NCBI RefSeq assembly: GCF_000203795.2
Contig: NW_006281116.1
Coordinates: 451,195 to 515,194 of the forward strand
Length of the DNA stretch: 64,000 nt
From: Batrachochytrium dendrobatidis JAM81
Lineage: Eukaryota; Chytridiomycota; Chytridiomycetes; Rhizophydiales
Direction: 5' to 3'
Part shown: positions 11,620 to 23,897 of the stretch, in pieces
Layout: the number at the start of each line of letters is the position of its first letter
Position numbering within the stretch: position 1 is the stretch's first letter
The notes under the pieces: model-generated
Seen by the model: the letters and a program-made list of their open reading frames with translations, nothing else
What the model was told of the DNA's origin: nothing
Database searches by the model: none
Made by a program: the position numbers and the translations under genes

Positions 11620-14600
11620 TTACCGTTTTGCTCTATGGTTGTTGAATCTATCATCATTATTGTTACTGGTTGTGGGTTGATCATGGATGCTGGGAAAAAT
11701 TGGTTTGATTTTGGGAAGTGGAGGTATATCTGAAATAGTTGGATTGGCTCGTTCAATCGACGTTAGATCTGTATTGATGTGCGTTAGTGTCACTTTCATA
11801 TTTGATACAGCCGGTATGCTTGAGCCAAACGGATTGGACAGTTGTTTGGATCCAGATGCTATCAAGGCATCATCCTCATGTATTGCGCCTATGGGTTTTA
11901 CTGCTGCTCTTTTTAGCTTAGCTTCTGGCGGTGAATCCCTGTTACTGTCCTTGAATGTTTTTGCGCATCCTTTCTTGGAGCGTCCAATTCCAACACTATC
12001 GGTTTCTCGTGTCATATTCTGCTCTGTTCGTACTCCTGCCTCATGTCCTCGATGATTAACTGGTGTACCGCGAGACATGGCAGCTACTGAATTGCCTATT
12101 ACTACAGGACTGGTTCCACTTGATCCAGATACTGGCATAATAGATCCATGTGATTGTCTTGCTTTGAGATAGAATGGGCGTACTGTTGGCTCGTTTAGTT
12201 TTTTGCTTGATTCCATCTCGTTGTGTGTTTCTAATGTCGCCAAATCCTTTGATCCTGATCCGGATCCTGATCCGCTCAAGGGTGCCATATATGGCGCTTT
12301 TGTTGAACGACTCATTGCGTGGCTGTCTGCAATCAAATGACTTGATGTAAACTCTGTATGTCCATGTAGTTTTGCAGTGGCATTTGATCCAAAAGAATTA
12401 TTTGCTGCATACTCACCATGATTAATGATACGTTGACTGGTTGTTAGCAAGGCATTTGGTGATGCAAGTATCAAACCGTTGGGTTTGGCTAGTCGTGGCT
12501 TGTTTTCTACAGCATGGTGATATGGCTGCACGCGCGTATCTTGTGTTGGTAAGTGGGCTTGATTCTTTTTTTGAAATCGAAGTGCTGCAACAACAGTAAT
12601 TATTCCACGTCGTAGTCTTTGCTCGGCATTGTAAGATCGCATCATGTCCAGCACATTGGCGTTTAATTGTGAAGACTCCATTGACTGATTCTAAAAATTC
12701 AGTGGTATTTTAATATTGCAAATATCAAAACAGTTGGCGAGTATCATCAAACTACAATGTATTTTTAACTTACAAGTGTCCATGGATGTCGTAGAATCTC
12801 TGCTGCGCTGATTCGCTTTGCAGGATCGTACCGCAGAATAAGCTCGCTTAAATTCTTGGCTAAATGTATTAAATCACTGTGCGATCAGTCAACCCTCCTA
12901 TTCATGAATCGTATAAAAGTATAGCAAAGTTGGGTTTGACCTGGCTTAAAAAATTACCTGATGGGTTGATTTTACCCCATAGTTTATCTGGATACTCTAT
13001 CTTTCCGTTTTTAAGCATATCTTGAACGAGTAATTCTGCATCCTTGTGGTAATGTGAAAGTCTAGAACAATTGGCGTTTCAGTGCATTGCATTTTCATGA
13101 TTTATAAAATGTATTACACACAATCTGTCCTGATAACTCACAATAAATAAAACATGACACCAATGCTCCAGATATCGCACGAGTGATTGTATCCCAAATG
13201 ATGAATGATTTCCGGTGCTTTTCCGATCAAATCAAATGTAGACACCTTATTCAGTATATGGGCTGTTTTAGTTATTTCCAGCAAGCCATCCCACCAACTT
13301 ACCCATGTACATTGGAGTGCCAGCTACATTTTCGACGCGATTCATGCTGTCTGCAAAACATGCGAGTCCAAAATCTGCAACCTTGATATTATAAAGTTTG
13401 GATGGATGATTTGATTTGAGCAGTATATTTTCAGGCTAAATCATTGCATCAGTTTCAAAAAACATTATGAGTATATTCCAGCCATGCATCAGCAGCATCC
13501 AGAGATTGTGTATCAAAGTAATGCACAGCGTTTAGTGTTACCTTGATGTCTCGATGTACTACTCCATGTTTGTGCAAATATGCTGTAAAACAAAGTAAGT
13601 ATTTCAAAACTATTAAAATATTGGTCAAGACATTCGAAACTTACAAACAGCGTCAATCAACTGAACAAAAATCATTCTTGTTTCGTCTTCAGTGCACATG
13701 CCACGTTTTCGAACTGTTTGAACCAATTCACCTCCTTCGCAGCTATATTTGGATCCAGGATCAAGTTGGATTGAGCAAATTAGCACTGATTCCAAAATCC
13801 AAATCGTTAAATAGAAACATGATTAAAACTCACTACTCCATAAACATGCACATTTTTTTTGGTGATTCCAAAACCTGTTGTAACTGAACAATGTGTGGAT
13901 GATGAACTGCTTTCATAATGCTGACTTCACGCTGCAGCTGTTCGTAGCTGGCTGTACTTCCAATCTTTTTTTTTACAATCTTGCATGCATATAACTTTCC
14001 GGTTGCTCTATGCTCACATATCTTGACGACTCCAAATGCTCCTCTAATTACATGTTTATGATGCGGTAGAGTAAATAAAGTATATTCGACTCAAACTCAG
14101 TTTAAAAGAGTAATGGCATGCAACTTACTGTCCAATCGTTTCTTTCATGATGTATAGTTGGTTCAGTTCTGCTAGAGACTCGCTACGGATATGTTGAATG
14201 GTTTCTTTTTGATCTTCATTCAAGTCTTTGGATCCTGAAATATCTACATTCCCAAGTGCAGGTACGCGTCCACCAGGATTCATGGTTTTTAGCCGTGTTA
14301 TAGGCTTATCTGTCGCCACAACACGAGCACTAGACATGAATATTAATGGCGTAGATGCTGCAGCAGAAATTCCAGTTGAGGTTGCATTGATGCTGTGTGG
14401 AACTGAACAAGATATTGAACTTGACTCGGTTGTGAGTGCCGTCATGGATGTTGATGTGGATGCTGGTGTAAATGATGTATTGGCTTGTGAATTTGACTGT
14501 TGTTTCATTGCTGGATTAATGGTATTTGTATTAAACTGGGCCTGTCTTGCTACAGTATCTGCCATCATAACATTACATTTATGCATTACATATATAAATG

Positions 14601-14752
14601 AGTTAGACTATTCGTACATGTTCTGTATGGCTTCAACTTGTGATCATTTTAGCTGATGGTACAATACTATGTATTGAGCAGATGTAGTTTGGCTAACCTG
14701 TTACGACAGAAATGTTTGGTGTTGTTGCTCTTGCGCCAATGCCTCTATCCAT
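11620..14752 (-). CDS. CAMK-group Ser/Thr protein kinase
   Basis: A ten-exon model is in phase for 767 residues: 14752-14698, 14558-14129, 14043-13834, 13742-13645, 13582-13542, 13435-13303, 13217-13142, 13061-12958, 12859-12774 and 12690-11620. An alternative start is MADTVARQ at 14565. The long N-terminal region is Ser/Thr/Asn-rich and disordered. Kinase elements follow in order: TIGQGAFGVVK (glycine loop), YACKIVKKK (VAIK Lys), HPHIVQL, GGELVQTV, HKHGVVHRDIK (catalytic loop), KVADFGLA (DFG), GTPMYMAPEI (activation segment/APE), CDIWSIGVMFYLLL, and RYDPAKRISAAEILRHPW. All catalytic residues are present, so it should be active. The tail begins NVLDMMRSYNAEQRLRRGI, reminiscent of CaM-kinase/CDPK regulatory segments, then is disordered. 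The exact CAMK subfamily is not determined. Confidence 0.88.
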
Positions 14753-15031
14753 TTTATAGCTTTGTGACTGCTTCCAACTTACTCTGAAACCAACACTTGC
14801 TTGAAAAGTGTTCAAATATATTCTTGTCAGATGCAGTCAAACTTTCATATATTTAAAGTTAAAGTTGGCGTCCTTGAATATTAACGTGTTGGGCCAACAA
14901 CATTTTATTCAGTAATCCAAAAATGCAGCTCTTTCGACAGCACGTGTACCTGCAAATGTTATCCGTAGTCATTATCACACTGAATCAAGCCTATGGTTTT
15001 ATTTGATGGGTAAAGTCGGGCTGGGTTGTAT

Positions 15032-15989
15032 CTACTTGATCCATTTTTCAAATGGTTTAGAGTCTGATTTTTTAATCTGATCCCAGAATGGCAAGAGAGG
15101 TGGCATTGTATATGGATCCAATTCAGGCCATTTCAAGAGCACCAGCGCTAAAAGAGCGTCATACACTTTACAGTTGCCTAGAGTGTCAAAATGCAGCCCA
15201 TCATCAAACAGCGGTCCCAACAGACAATCAGACAAACTAGAGGTTTCATTGCTGTCAGAATGATGTTTAGGATTAGATGAGTGAAGCAAGATCTGATCCA
15301 CAAGCTTGCCAGCATCGTGACCTAAAAACACTGTCCATAAATCTAGTAATGCAACACGAGGATGTTTTTTAGCCAGTTCGATACATGCATTCCGATAGGG
15401 TCGTACAGCTATTAAAGAGCGATCTTGATGCATTGCTCTTGCCTGTCTTTCAGCCTTCCACTTGCTGTCATGTACGGGTGGTGGAGTCATTAGTACAATA
15501 CGAGTGCAAGGAGTGGTTTCTTGGATTGTAGTAAGAATTGCATCCAAATTGGCTTTGTAGGTTTCAAGAGGTACATGCTGGGTAGGACATAAGTTTGGAC
15601 AACTGGCATCATTAGATCCTAGCAGAACTGTTGCTAGTTGAATGTTTGAAGAACTCTTTTGAATTGATGTATTTGTTGAATGGACTGCGATCACACTGGT
15701 CTCGGCTGCAAGGATAGATGGGAGAATATCCTTGTACCATGCAGTAGTATAGCCTGAAAACCCTCTATTTATGACATCCAGTTTGCGAATATAAGTGTTG
15801 GCCAACTGAGCACCCCATCCAAGCTGCTGAGGAACAAAAGCTCTCTAATTCAATCGCAAATTAGATTTGATTTAATAGTCATGTTTGAAAGCTAGAAACC
15901 AAACTAAATAGTATTGTGCTATTCAATTGAAAAACGATTGTTACCTGTGTTAGCGAGTCGCCCAACAGCAAGATCTTGTCCTGTTGCAT
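15032..15989 (-). CDS. IAH1: IAH1-like GDSL/SGNH esterase
   Basis: SGNH-hydrolase of the isoamyl-acetate-hydrolysing esterase type. Exons 15989-15945 and 15844-15032 join in phase for 285 residues. Block I is split by the intron and reads KILLLGDSLTQ with the nucleophile Ser. Block II has the conserved Gly in NRGFSGYTT. Block III is LLGSNDAS with the Asn. Block V is DGLHFDTLG with the catalytic Asp and His. It also has PCTRIVLMTPPPV, characteristic of IAH1-type enzymes, and PEL.PYTMPPLLPFWDQI near the C-terminus. No signal peptide or membrane span is seen, so it is probably cytosolic. The substrate is inferred from the family only. Confidence 0.9.
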
Positions 15990-16142
15990 AATGTCAAGTT
16001 TCGGCACAAATCCAACAGCACTTTATTGCACATCCTCAGGATTATATCATTAAAAATAAATATTTGATTGCTGCTGCAGGATTCACTTTAAACTGAAGTT
16101 TTCATCAATTTAAATTGTATTTAAACATAATATTTGTTGCAA

Positions 16143-18251
16143 ATGTTGGCAAGGAAAGCTCTTGGGCTAAATCAATTGGTTTATCATAATCATATCACAC
16201 GTCATTTTACCATCTCATTCTGTCGATTCCAAATCAATCGCAGTTTATCTACAGCAAGTACAACACAGATGGATCAACAGTCAAACCATGAATCGGCATT
16301 GTTATGTTGGGGTATTGGAAAGTAGGTGACAATCTCAATTTATTCAATATTGCTTTACTTGATTTTACAGCTGTATTCATATAAAATGGAATTTGCAATC
16401 ATTGAATATTTATTGTGCTTTCCTACTCGAATTTAATTTTTTACTTGATCGACATGGTGAATCCTTCAGATACAGCATTCTTTGTATGACGCACACAATC
16501 AAACTATAGTTTTAAACCAGGATCTGTGCCTTTTGTTGTATTCTAAAATTTCGTATGTCTGTGCTCTAGTTTAAACCCAAAAACTGCATTTTTTAATGCC
16601 AACTATTTCATGAAACTATGTATTGTAACCCCCTTATCTAGTGCTCTATTTTATGTGAATACAGCTGTAAACCAATGTCATTTTTAATTTTATCGATAAA
16701 CATGTCAATTTACATTCTATACTCGACTATTCTGTATAGTGAAGGACAGCTTGGGTTGCATCATGTGAGCCAACAAATCGTTCCTACACCTGTTTTGGGA
16801 ATGCAAGAAAAACAAAGTAGGCTTATGAATTTCATATTATGGATCGCTTTATCATGGTGTACTAAATCTCCAAGTTTGATTTTAGTCAAAATGATTACGG
16901 GAGGTGTATTTCACTCTGCAGCATTGGTGGACGTGAAGGGTCAAGGTCAAGTGCATGTATGGGGATCAAACTACTTTGGACAAGCAGGCTACTTTCCTGA
17001 GCTTCAAAGTGCCCTGTTTTCATCTGACGACGAGGAGGTTATTTGGGAACCACGATGGCTACAAGAGAGCTTGCAAAATGAAAATGTCGTTTCACTTTCA
17101 TGTGGTGATTTCCACACAATTGTTTTGACGGAAACGGGCAAAGTACTGACCTGGTAATACACGCTGAAAGAATGGGATTGCTGCGTATTGTTTTGAAATG
17201 GATGTATCTCAAGTTTTAACCTTTTTTTTATTCAGGGGTGCAGGATTACTTGGTCATGATAACGAGTACTTTGAATCCCGTCCGCATGTTATTAAGCGAT
17301 TTGAAGGTGTTGATGGTTTGCATATAAAAAGCGTGAATGCACGCATGGGTCTTTCGTTTGCTACAGCATCATCTAGCTCACAGGAGTCGGCTACAAAAGT
17401 TTTTATTTGGGGCCATTACGATTCCCAGATTACAAACATGGTTGAATCCGATTCAACACAATCCGTAATCAGGGTAAAATCTACCATTCCTGTTGAAATT
17501 GATCTCCAAGATTGCTTGGATTCTGTTTCTTTGGTCGAGGCATCACATCATTTGGTTGTTGTTCAAGGTACAAAAAATGGACGCACGACGTATTTGATAT
17601 ATGGATCGCATCCAACTGCTCGCGTCGTAGATCTAGAACCAACAGATACTCCATACTATGCCATGCTAGAGAACGTGCCGCTAAAGAATGATAAATTTGC
17701 ACCCTTGAAGCTATTACAAATTATCCAAGACCCACTGACTTTGGACAATCAATTACGACAAATGTTTATCATGAATAATCAGATTGTTGTACTAAGAGGT
17801 GCATTTGATGGCTTTGCATTTTGATAAACTGGGGTTTATTGCCAAAACTAATCCTACCATTCAACATATTTTCAACATGTCAATTACAGAATCAGGACTG
17901 GTTCATGCTATTCCCATGTTCACTGCTTTGGATGATATGAAAATGACTCTTGCGACTTTCACTGAGCCAATCACCGCCATGACTGCATCACCACTCTCAG
18001 CTATTGCTTTAGGAAAAAGCGGTAAAGTATATCAAGCCAACGGAGTGTTTCCACGAAAACCCAAACCCAAATCTATTTGGTCGCGGTTGATTGATGTCCG
18101 GTCTCCTGCCGAAAAATTAGAGGAAGAGCAAATCCTTTCACCCATATTGCTTGTAGATGCATTGATGAACAATTCGCCTAGTTTAGTTGGGTGTTATCCT
18201 CACGCAAGGTTGATTGGAATGGGCTGGAAACACTATTTTATTGCTACATGA
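16143..18251 (+). CDS. RCC1-repeat protein, mitochondrial (Fmp25/RCC1L-like), with an unresolved frame break
   Basis: Exons 16143-16321, 16740-16816, 16886-17153 and 17236 onward. The N-terminus is rich in Arg/Ser/Leu and lacks acidic residues until about residue 40, as expected of a mitochondrial presequence. RCC1 propeller signatures are rebuilt by splicing: LLCWGIGNEGQLGLHH across intron 1, QVHVWGSNYFGQAGY, SLSCGDFHTIVLTETGKVLTWGAGLLGHD across intron 3. Fmp25/RCC1L proteins function in the inner membrane/mitoribosome context. Near 17790-17824 the frame ends at a TGA, while the next frame (from about 17799, ..DKLGFIAKTNP) continues the protein to 18251. No intron with good borders restores phase, so this is a real +1 shift, a very unusual intron or a sequencing error. 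Intron 1 (418 bases) holds MITE copy C. Confidence 0.75.
16366..16669. mobile_element. MITE copy C inside intron 1 of the RCC1-like gene
   Basis: 304-base element with the best-preserved termini of the family. The left end is TACAGCTGTATTCATATAAA and the right end in reverse complement is TACAGCTGTATTCACATAAA, followed by about ten more matching positions. It is bounded by TA on both sides. The interior shares attgaatatttattgtgctttcctac with copies A, B and D. No ORF. It makes up most of the 418-base intron. Confidence 0.8.
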
Positions 18252-18792
18252 AATTAATCCATATACCGTTTTATTGATTCAAAAACAATTTTAAACTTGC
18301 TACAATTCATATGCTATGTAAAGCAAGGAGAAAAACATTAGTCACTTTTACAAGGTTTTGAGTTGCATATAAAAAACAAATTTGACAATATTTGGATTAC
18401 CAAGACATAGGGTTCCAGAAATGATTTTGGCTAATAAGATCTGAACGCATTTGTGATTAAAATCAGCTTTTGGTCTGTCACTGATTCCCTTCATCTCCAA
18501 CTATCAAGTAATTGTACCAGATATTTTAAAACAGTTTACCAAAAGACTCGAGTATTTAATAACCAAAGTTTTATCATGAGCCATATTTACAAGAATTAAA
18601 CACTTTATCTTGTATTGGAATATACAATGGCTAAATATTTGCGTTCTTTTGATAGATGTTGTATTTTACATGAACACGGTTATAATAAAATAAAGCAATT
18701 GCTTTATTAAATCATGCATTCAACAAGATCGACTATTTAAAGTCCTTTTGCACTGCCAATGATAGAATCCTTGACTTGTATCATTCAATTGG
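18252..18792. repeat. Convergent intergenic region with a MITE remnant (copy D)
   Basis: Between the 3' ends of the RCC1-like and Sel1 genes. Positions 18610-18684 carry a deleted copy of the MITE: ttggaatatacaatggctaaatatttgcgttc matches the interior of copies A-C, followed directly by the right terminus attttacatgaacacggttata. The rest is AT-rich without ORFs. Confidence 0.5.
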
Positions 18793-20584
18793 TTATAAAA
18801 TCAAACACATTTCAGATTTGCGTTTGGTTGCTTTTTGTTTATACTTTTTAGCTTCTTCTGGATTTTGTTTTTCTAATTCGTCCAAATCCTCAATCAGTTG
18901 CTTTACATCCTGTGCCAATGCTGGATTGACCTTGTCACTGCTTTCAAGTGCTCGTTCTAGCATCTCTCTTGCCAACACCCAATCCTTTTCATAGTTGCCT
19001 CCTCCTGGTCCTGCAATTTCTAATCCTGTGATACGCGCTTTGGCAATGTTCATTTGTGATAGTGCAAACCCTCCTTCGGCTGCCATTGTCCAGTATTCTA
19101 ATCCCAACGGCACATTGCGATCAATACCCGATGTGCCCTCGTAGTACATGGATGCTAGATCATGCTGTGCAATAGCAAGACCTACTCAATATGTCAGTAA
19201 ATAGATGTTATACAAATATTTGAATAGACGCTCAACCCACCTTTTCCGGCTGCTTCCAAGTACAAAGTGTGTGCCTTTTGAACATCGGGCCGTTTGTCAA
19301 ATGTGCCTCGGCCTTTGAGATACATGGATCCAAGCAAATAGGTTGCCTCGACTGTTCCTTGCTCATGCGCCAACGTCAGGTACTTTAATGCGCGTGGTAA
19401 ATCTTGCACCACAAATGCGCTTGATGTACTCAGCCAATACCCTATTACTTGCAAGTCAGTATGAAATCATTAGCCATATTGTCAAAAATAAACTTCTAGT
19501 TTGATATCCGACCTAGCTGAAACTGAGCCATTGCATATCCATTATTAGCAGACAGGGTCATTAAACCTGTAGCCTCTGTTTTGTGTTGTGCTTGAATAGC
19601 TCGCATTGCAAGCATGTATAATGCCGGACCATGTTTGCGATCAGCCAGTGATCTTAAATGCTTCATGCCAAGCTCTTGATCGCGCTTTACCCCATACACT
19701 CCTATTTATTACTGACATGAGTAATCAAATCCATACACATTGTCATGTATTGATCAAATCGAGATTACCTGTCATGAGCATAGCTGCATACTTGAGTTCT
19801 GCATCCATATCACCACGATGCATACATACTTTGGACAGTGCAAATGCCAATTTTTCGCCAGGCGTACTGTGTTTTTGCAAGACACCAATCAAGACATATA
19901 GATCTTTGGGTTGAGCATCAGGAACTAATCCATCATTAAGCAAACACAATGCAAGATTAGCGTAGCTCTTGTTTAAACCAAAACATTGATATGAAACATA
20001 ATTGGCATGTACATTTTTCCGTAATCATGGTTGATAAATCCTCTGGAGAGCGTTTACTGCACTCATCGATGATCAGTTGTGTGAGTTGCCGTAGTTTTTT
20101 GGGTTGCAGATTAAAACGACCCTTTTTGAACATTCCAGATAGAAAGTAATCATTTGGTAAGATTGCTTAATAAAAAGATTAGACTGGTATGATTTGTCAA
20201 TAGTAGATGACATCAGCAATTGGTCCAATACAAGATGACTGGTTGTAACTTACATGACACCTTTAATGTTTTTAGATCGTGCTCGACTCCATCAGACAAA
20301 TCCATTGGTATACTATGAGTTTCCAAAGGTGAATTAAAATCAGAGGGATTCATACCATCAGAGACTTTGGAGAAGATACCACCCATTCCAGAGTGAGTAG
20401 GATTTCCAGCGACTGGATTGGTTCGAGTTGATCTTGTAGAATATGAATGCTGAATGGAAACATGAGTGATGTTGGAGAGAATCTTGAATGAATTTGTTTT
20501 TGAATTACGTTGTCTATTGCAAGTGCATTGAATATGTTTTGTTGAACTGCCAGCAACAGTAACAGTGAATGGTCTGCGATGCAT
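18793..20584 (-). CDS. Sel1-like repeat (SLR) protein, probably mitochondrial
   Basis: Multi-exon gene from MHRRPFTVTVAG at 20584. The N-terminus is Arg/Ser/Thr-rich and poor in acidic residues, as in a mitochondrial presequence. Middle and C-terminal exons (about 19949-19770, 19699-19500, 19440-19235, 19185-18793) encode TPR-like Sel1 repeats: GVYGVKRDQELGMKHLRSLADRKHGPALYMLA, QDLPRALKYLTLAHEQGTVEATYLLGSMYLKGRG, VQKAHTLYLEAAGKGG and IAQHDLASMYYEGTSGIDRNVPLGLEYWTMAAEGG. SLR proteins are scaffolds for complexes. The end (QNPEEAKKYKQKATKRKSE) is a charged helix. Exon borders in the 20000-20220 segment (SDYFLSGMFKKGRF) were only partly traced. It is divergent from the dUTPase gene, 73 bases apart, so a shared promoter is likely. 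Confidence 0.82.
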
Positions 20585-20657
20585 GATTTTGGGTGAATAC
20601 AAATTAAAATGTCAAAACTTGTTTTTATCCAGTTTTTGTTATTGCAAAATACTTGAA

Positions 20658-21476
20658 ATGCTTACGTCAACCAACTCGTCCGACACAACTTCTCTAGACA
20701 AAACTCTGGTTTCATCTAAAAAAATAAAGCTGGATTCGTATGTTGATACGAGTATGAATGATTCCTCAAAAGAACTGTTGTTGGTCAAGCGTTTGTCCGA
20801 ATTCGCACAACTTCCCAAACGTGGATCTGTGGATGCTGCTGGCTATGATCTATGCAGGTAAACTATTCCATATTTGCAATTGAATGACTTCAATCATTGA
20901 ACCAGCAGTCTTGTCCAATTGTATTCTCATTCTTTATGGCTGATCTTTCAAATAGTGCACACGACGCTGTAATACCTGCCAAGGGCAAAACAGTTGTTCC
21001 TACTGATCTGTCCATTGCTTTACCTCCCTTTACTTATGGTCGTGTTGCTCCTCGTAGCGGACTAGCAGTCAAAAACTTCATTGATGTGGGTGCTGGTGTT
21101 GTTGATAGAGATTATCGAGGTCCTTTGGGTATTGTTTTGTTCAACTTTAGCGATGTTGATTTCCAAGGTATTTATACAGCAGGTCCTGTTTATTGCTGCA
21201 TCTATAAGTTGAATTGAAGCTCATGTATCTGATGAATTAGTCAAGCGAGGTGATCGCATTGCTCAGTTGATTGTTGAGCGTATTGCCATGCCAGAAGTTA
21301 CTGAAGTCGAGGTTTGTTTTTAATCGGACATTCAATTTTACTTGTTTCATGCAGTCTATTCTATACTTATACAATTCATTCTCTTGTTCTTGTTCTTGTT
21401 CTTTTAGGATCTGGATGCTACTGATCGTGGCCAAGGTGGATTTGGATCTACTGGTGTAACTGAAAAACTTGTTTAA
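20658..21476 (+). CDS. DUT1: dUTP pyrophosphatase (trimeric dUTPase)
   Basis: Hydrolyses dUTP to dUMP and PPi, limiting uracil in DNA and feeding dTMP synthesis. Exons 20658-20857, 20956-21167, 21220-21311 and 21408-21476 give 190 residues in phase. All five motifs of the homotrimeric family are present: AAGYDLCSA (I), PRSGLAVK (II), [13 protein letters not shown] with the catalytic Asp (III), [13 protein letters not shown] (IV) and the C-terminal arm [10 protein letters not shown] (V). About 50 N-terminal residues precede the core; they are Ser/Thr-rich and could be a nuclear or regulatory extension. Intron 3 contains a short tgttct tandem repeat (21380-21402). Confidence 0.96.
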
Positions 21477-21883
21477 CATTACAATGCCGGGCTTATTTCT
21501 TGAGTAAGATTCTGGAGTTTCCATATATCAAGCATGTTTATTGGACTGTTTGAATAAAATCACAATTATCTTTAAACCTTTTGGTTGACTGGTATTTCTT
21601 TTAGTGATGGACATGAAAACAATGGTTGCGTTCTTGCAATCTTAAACTAGACTGTATCAGAGATTTTAGGACACAGCAGATGGTGAGCATCATGTAATGA
21701 ATAATTAGCAATTCCAATTTCTAATAGGAAAGCACACTGAGTGTTTGATGATTACAATGCAAGATGTACTTTATATGAATACGATTGTAATGGGTGATTT
21801 TATCCGAGTTGGAATGGTTTGAAATTACAGATTGTCAAAGTTGGTCACTTTGACAATCAGATCAACAGCCAAACAAGTATATT
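21477..21883. repeat. Intergenic DUT1-CAB5 with an isolated MITE end
   Basis: 407 bases. At 21765-21789 tgtactttatatgaatacgattgta matches the right terminus of the MITE family, including the final TA; no left partner was found within the spacer. The remaining sequence is AT-rich. A short repeated string (tgtcaaag / ctttgaca) lies just before the CAB5 start, 21835-21856. Confidence 0.45.
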
Positions 21884-22896
21884 ATGCGAATAGTAGGTTT
21901 GACAGGCGGTATCGCTACTGGTAAATCAACAGTATCTTCCTTTCTTACAGTCCAAAAGATCCCTGTAGTCGATGCTGACCTCATTGCCCGTCAGGTTGTC
22001 CTTCCAGACACCCCAGCTTACCATTCCATCATCTCTACATTTGGTTCAACCATTCTCAACCCTGACAAGACCATCAACCGCACAGATCTTGGTGCTCTAA
22101 TATTTTCCAACTCTGAACTGCGTGAAAAACTCAATCATATCACTCATCCTTATATTCGTCTGGAAATGCTCCGTCAAGTCATATGGCATTTTATCACAGG
22201 TGAAACATTGTGTGTACTGGACACTCCTTTACTGTTTGAAGCCAAGCTACATCGATGGGTGCACACCGTTGTTGTTGTCTATTGGTATGTTGAAAAATGT
22301 TTGCATTTAGATTCGATTCTGGGCATATTGGTGATTTGGTCATTTTGATTGCATTTTGGAATCCAGTTTCTAATGCTGTCACTGTTTTGTTTGACAATTG
22401 TAGTTCTGACGATCTACAAAGAGAGCGACTTATGAGAAGAGATAAAATTACAGTCATTCAAGCTCAGCAACGTATTGATAGTCAGATGCCAATCGATCGT
22501 AAAAAGAGTTTGGCCGATTATGTTATCGACAATACGAGTACGCTTGAATCTACTCAGGAACAAACCTTGAATCTCATGGATGTCTTGACTCCCAAACCGT
22601 GGATTATATTGATTATTTGGTGTATACTGATTGTTCCTATTATTTGGGTTTATGTTGCTGTGGTGGTTTCCATTCGGTGGACGGCCTGGAGAAGGAATTT
22701 ATATATGGGCTATAATCGGATTAGAAATTGGATTAAACTTCCCATCAATAGTGTACCAGACGCTTCTGCAACTCGTATACCGACCCTGTCTACTCCAGGT
22801 CAAACTAAACAAGTCGGATCCAATGACAATCTGCTGCAGTATCCAACCACTCTAAGTGATATCTCGCTACCACCTGCTGCAGAAAGGTTTAACTGA
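21884..22896 (+). CDS. CAB5: Dephospho-CoA kinase with a C-terminal membrane segment
   Basis: Catalyses the last step of CoA synthesis, ATP-dependent 3'-phosphorylation of dephospho-CoA. Exons 21884-22284 and 22404-22896 give 297 residues in phase. CoaE motifs: GLTGGIATGKST (P-loop), VVDADLIARQVV, HPYIRLEM, LDTPLLFEAKLHRWV, and QRERLMRRD and QQRIDSQMP (lid/CoA-binding). After the kinase core (about residue 200) comes a strongly hydrophobic stretch (PWIILIIWCILIVPIIWVYVAVVV) followed by a basic segment and a polar tail. This suggests membrane anchoring, with the kinase probably facing the cytosol or the outer mitochondrial surface. Eukaryotic relatives with C-terminal extensions are known; the exact location is inference. 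Confidence 0.93.
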
Positions 22897-22999
22897 CTTG
22901 TTTTTTTAAAAATAAGCAATAAAATCAAACTACATGTTTTGAAATCATTTATTAAAGTTGTATAAACTCATCAAACCAACATGGTCAATGCACTTGGGT

Positions 23000-23897
23000 T
23001 TACATTGGAGGCATCAAACCATCCAGCTCTTCTTTTTTGAGTAGATTTACAAGTGCCTTGCCTGTTCTAGCACTTGTGGGAATAGCAGGCAATAATGCAA
23101 CGGCTGGTCTTCGACCTTCCTGCAGCAGTACATTATACGTCGATGCAGCCTGTGTCTAAAAGCATGATCCATAAATTAGTAGCGTATGCCAATAACTAGC
23201 TAGAAAAGTGTAGAATCTAGACGAGACTACACTCTGCATCAAACTACAGCCCTACAATTGATCATGAAACTTACTGATGTAAGAACTTCTATTTGAATTC
23301 CAAGAGATACAAGATAGTCTCGCAATAACAAAGGCAGACGTTCCATTTTGGCACCGGTTCCAATCACTAATATGTCTAAAAATGAAGCATTCCAGTGACG
23401 TTGAGTTTAACTATTCAATCCATCATGACATCAAACTTTTTACCTGGAGTAGGATCAACAACTTTGAAAATCTTGAGCATATCTGTCGACCATCCATAAA
23501 ATATAGGCGAGGTCTGATCCTCACCCACATGCTTTTCTGCAGTGGAATTGCCTTGTGCATCAAACTCTCCTTCAGGACCACCCAGTCCATACTGCGGGAC
23601 ATCCCATAATAGCACTGTGTTGTTGATAATTAGTCCAGGACCAACAACTTTTAGGTCCTTGCAAACAAACCCATTGTTGCTGACGCTGGTCACCATTTTG
23701 CCAATATTAGAAGGGGTACCAAAGAGTTGGTATTTCTGGAGAAGTGATTCTGTTGTAGGTTTACTAGTGGTAGATACATTGACTGAATCGATCCTTGTAT
23801 AGACTATGGGAGGTGTGCGGATGAATGAGTATGGCCCAGGGTTAGACAAAGCAAGAGTGTTTACAGGCAGTTTGAAACGATATCGTTGAAAAAACAT
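23000..23897 (-). CDS. NDUFAF3: Complex I assembly factor NDUFAF3 (Mth938/DUF498 domain)
   Basis: Mitochondrial assembly factor working with NDUFAF4 in early complex I assembly. Exons 23897-23444, 23375-23275 and 23155-23000 give 236 residues in phase. The N-terminus MFFQRYRFKLPVNTLAL is basic/hydrophobic like a presequence. The Mth938-like fold is marked by NNGFVCKDLKVVGPGLIINNTVLLWDVP, then FKVVDPTPDILVIGTGAKMERLP, LRDYLVSLGIQIEVLTS, ASTYNVLLQEGRRPAVALLP and a C-terminal LLKKEELDG. An upstream in-frame Met at 23993 exists, but the 23897 Met gives the better targeting sequence. No damage seen. Confidence 0.92.

Noticed and set aside
17481..17702. Minus ORF opposite the RCC1-like gene
   Set aside because: Shadow of the coding strand.
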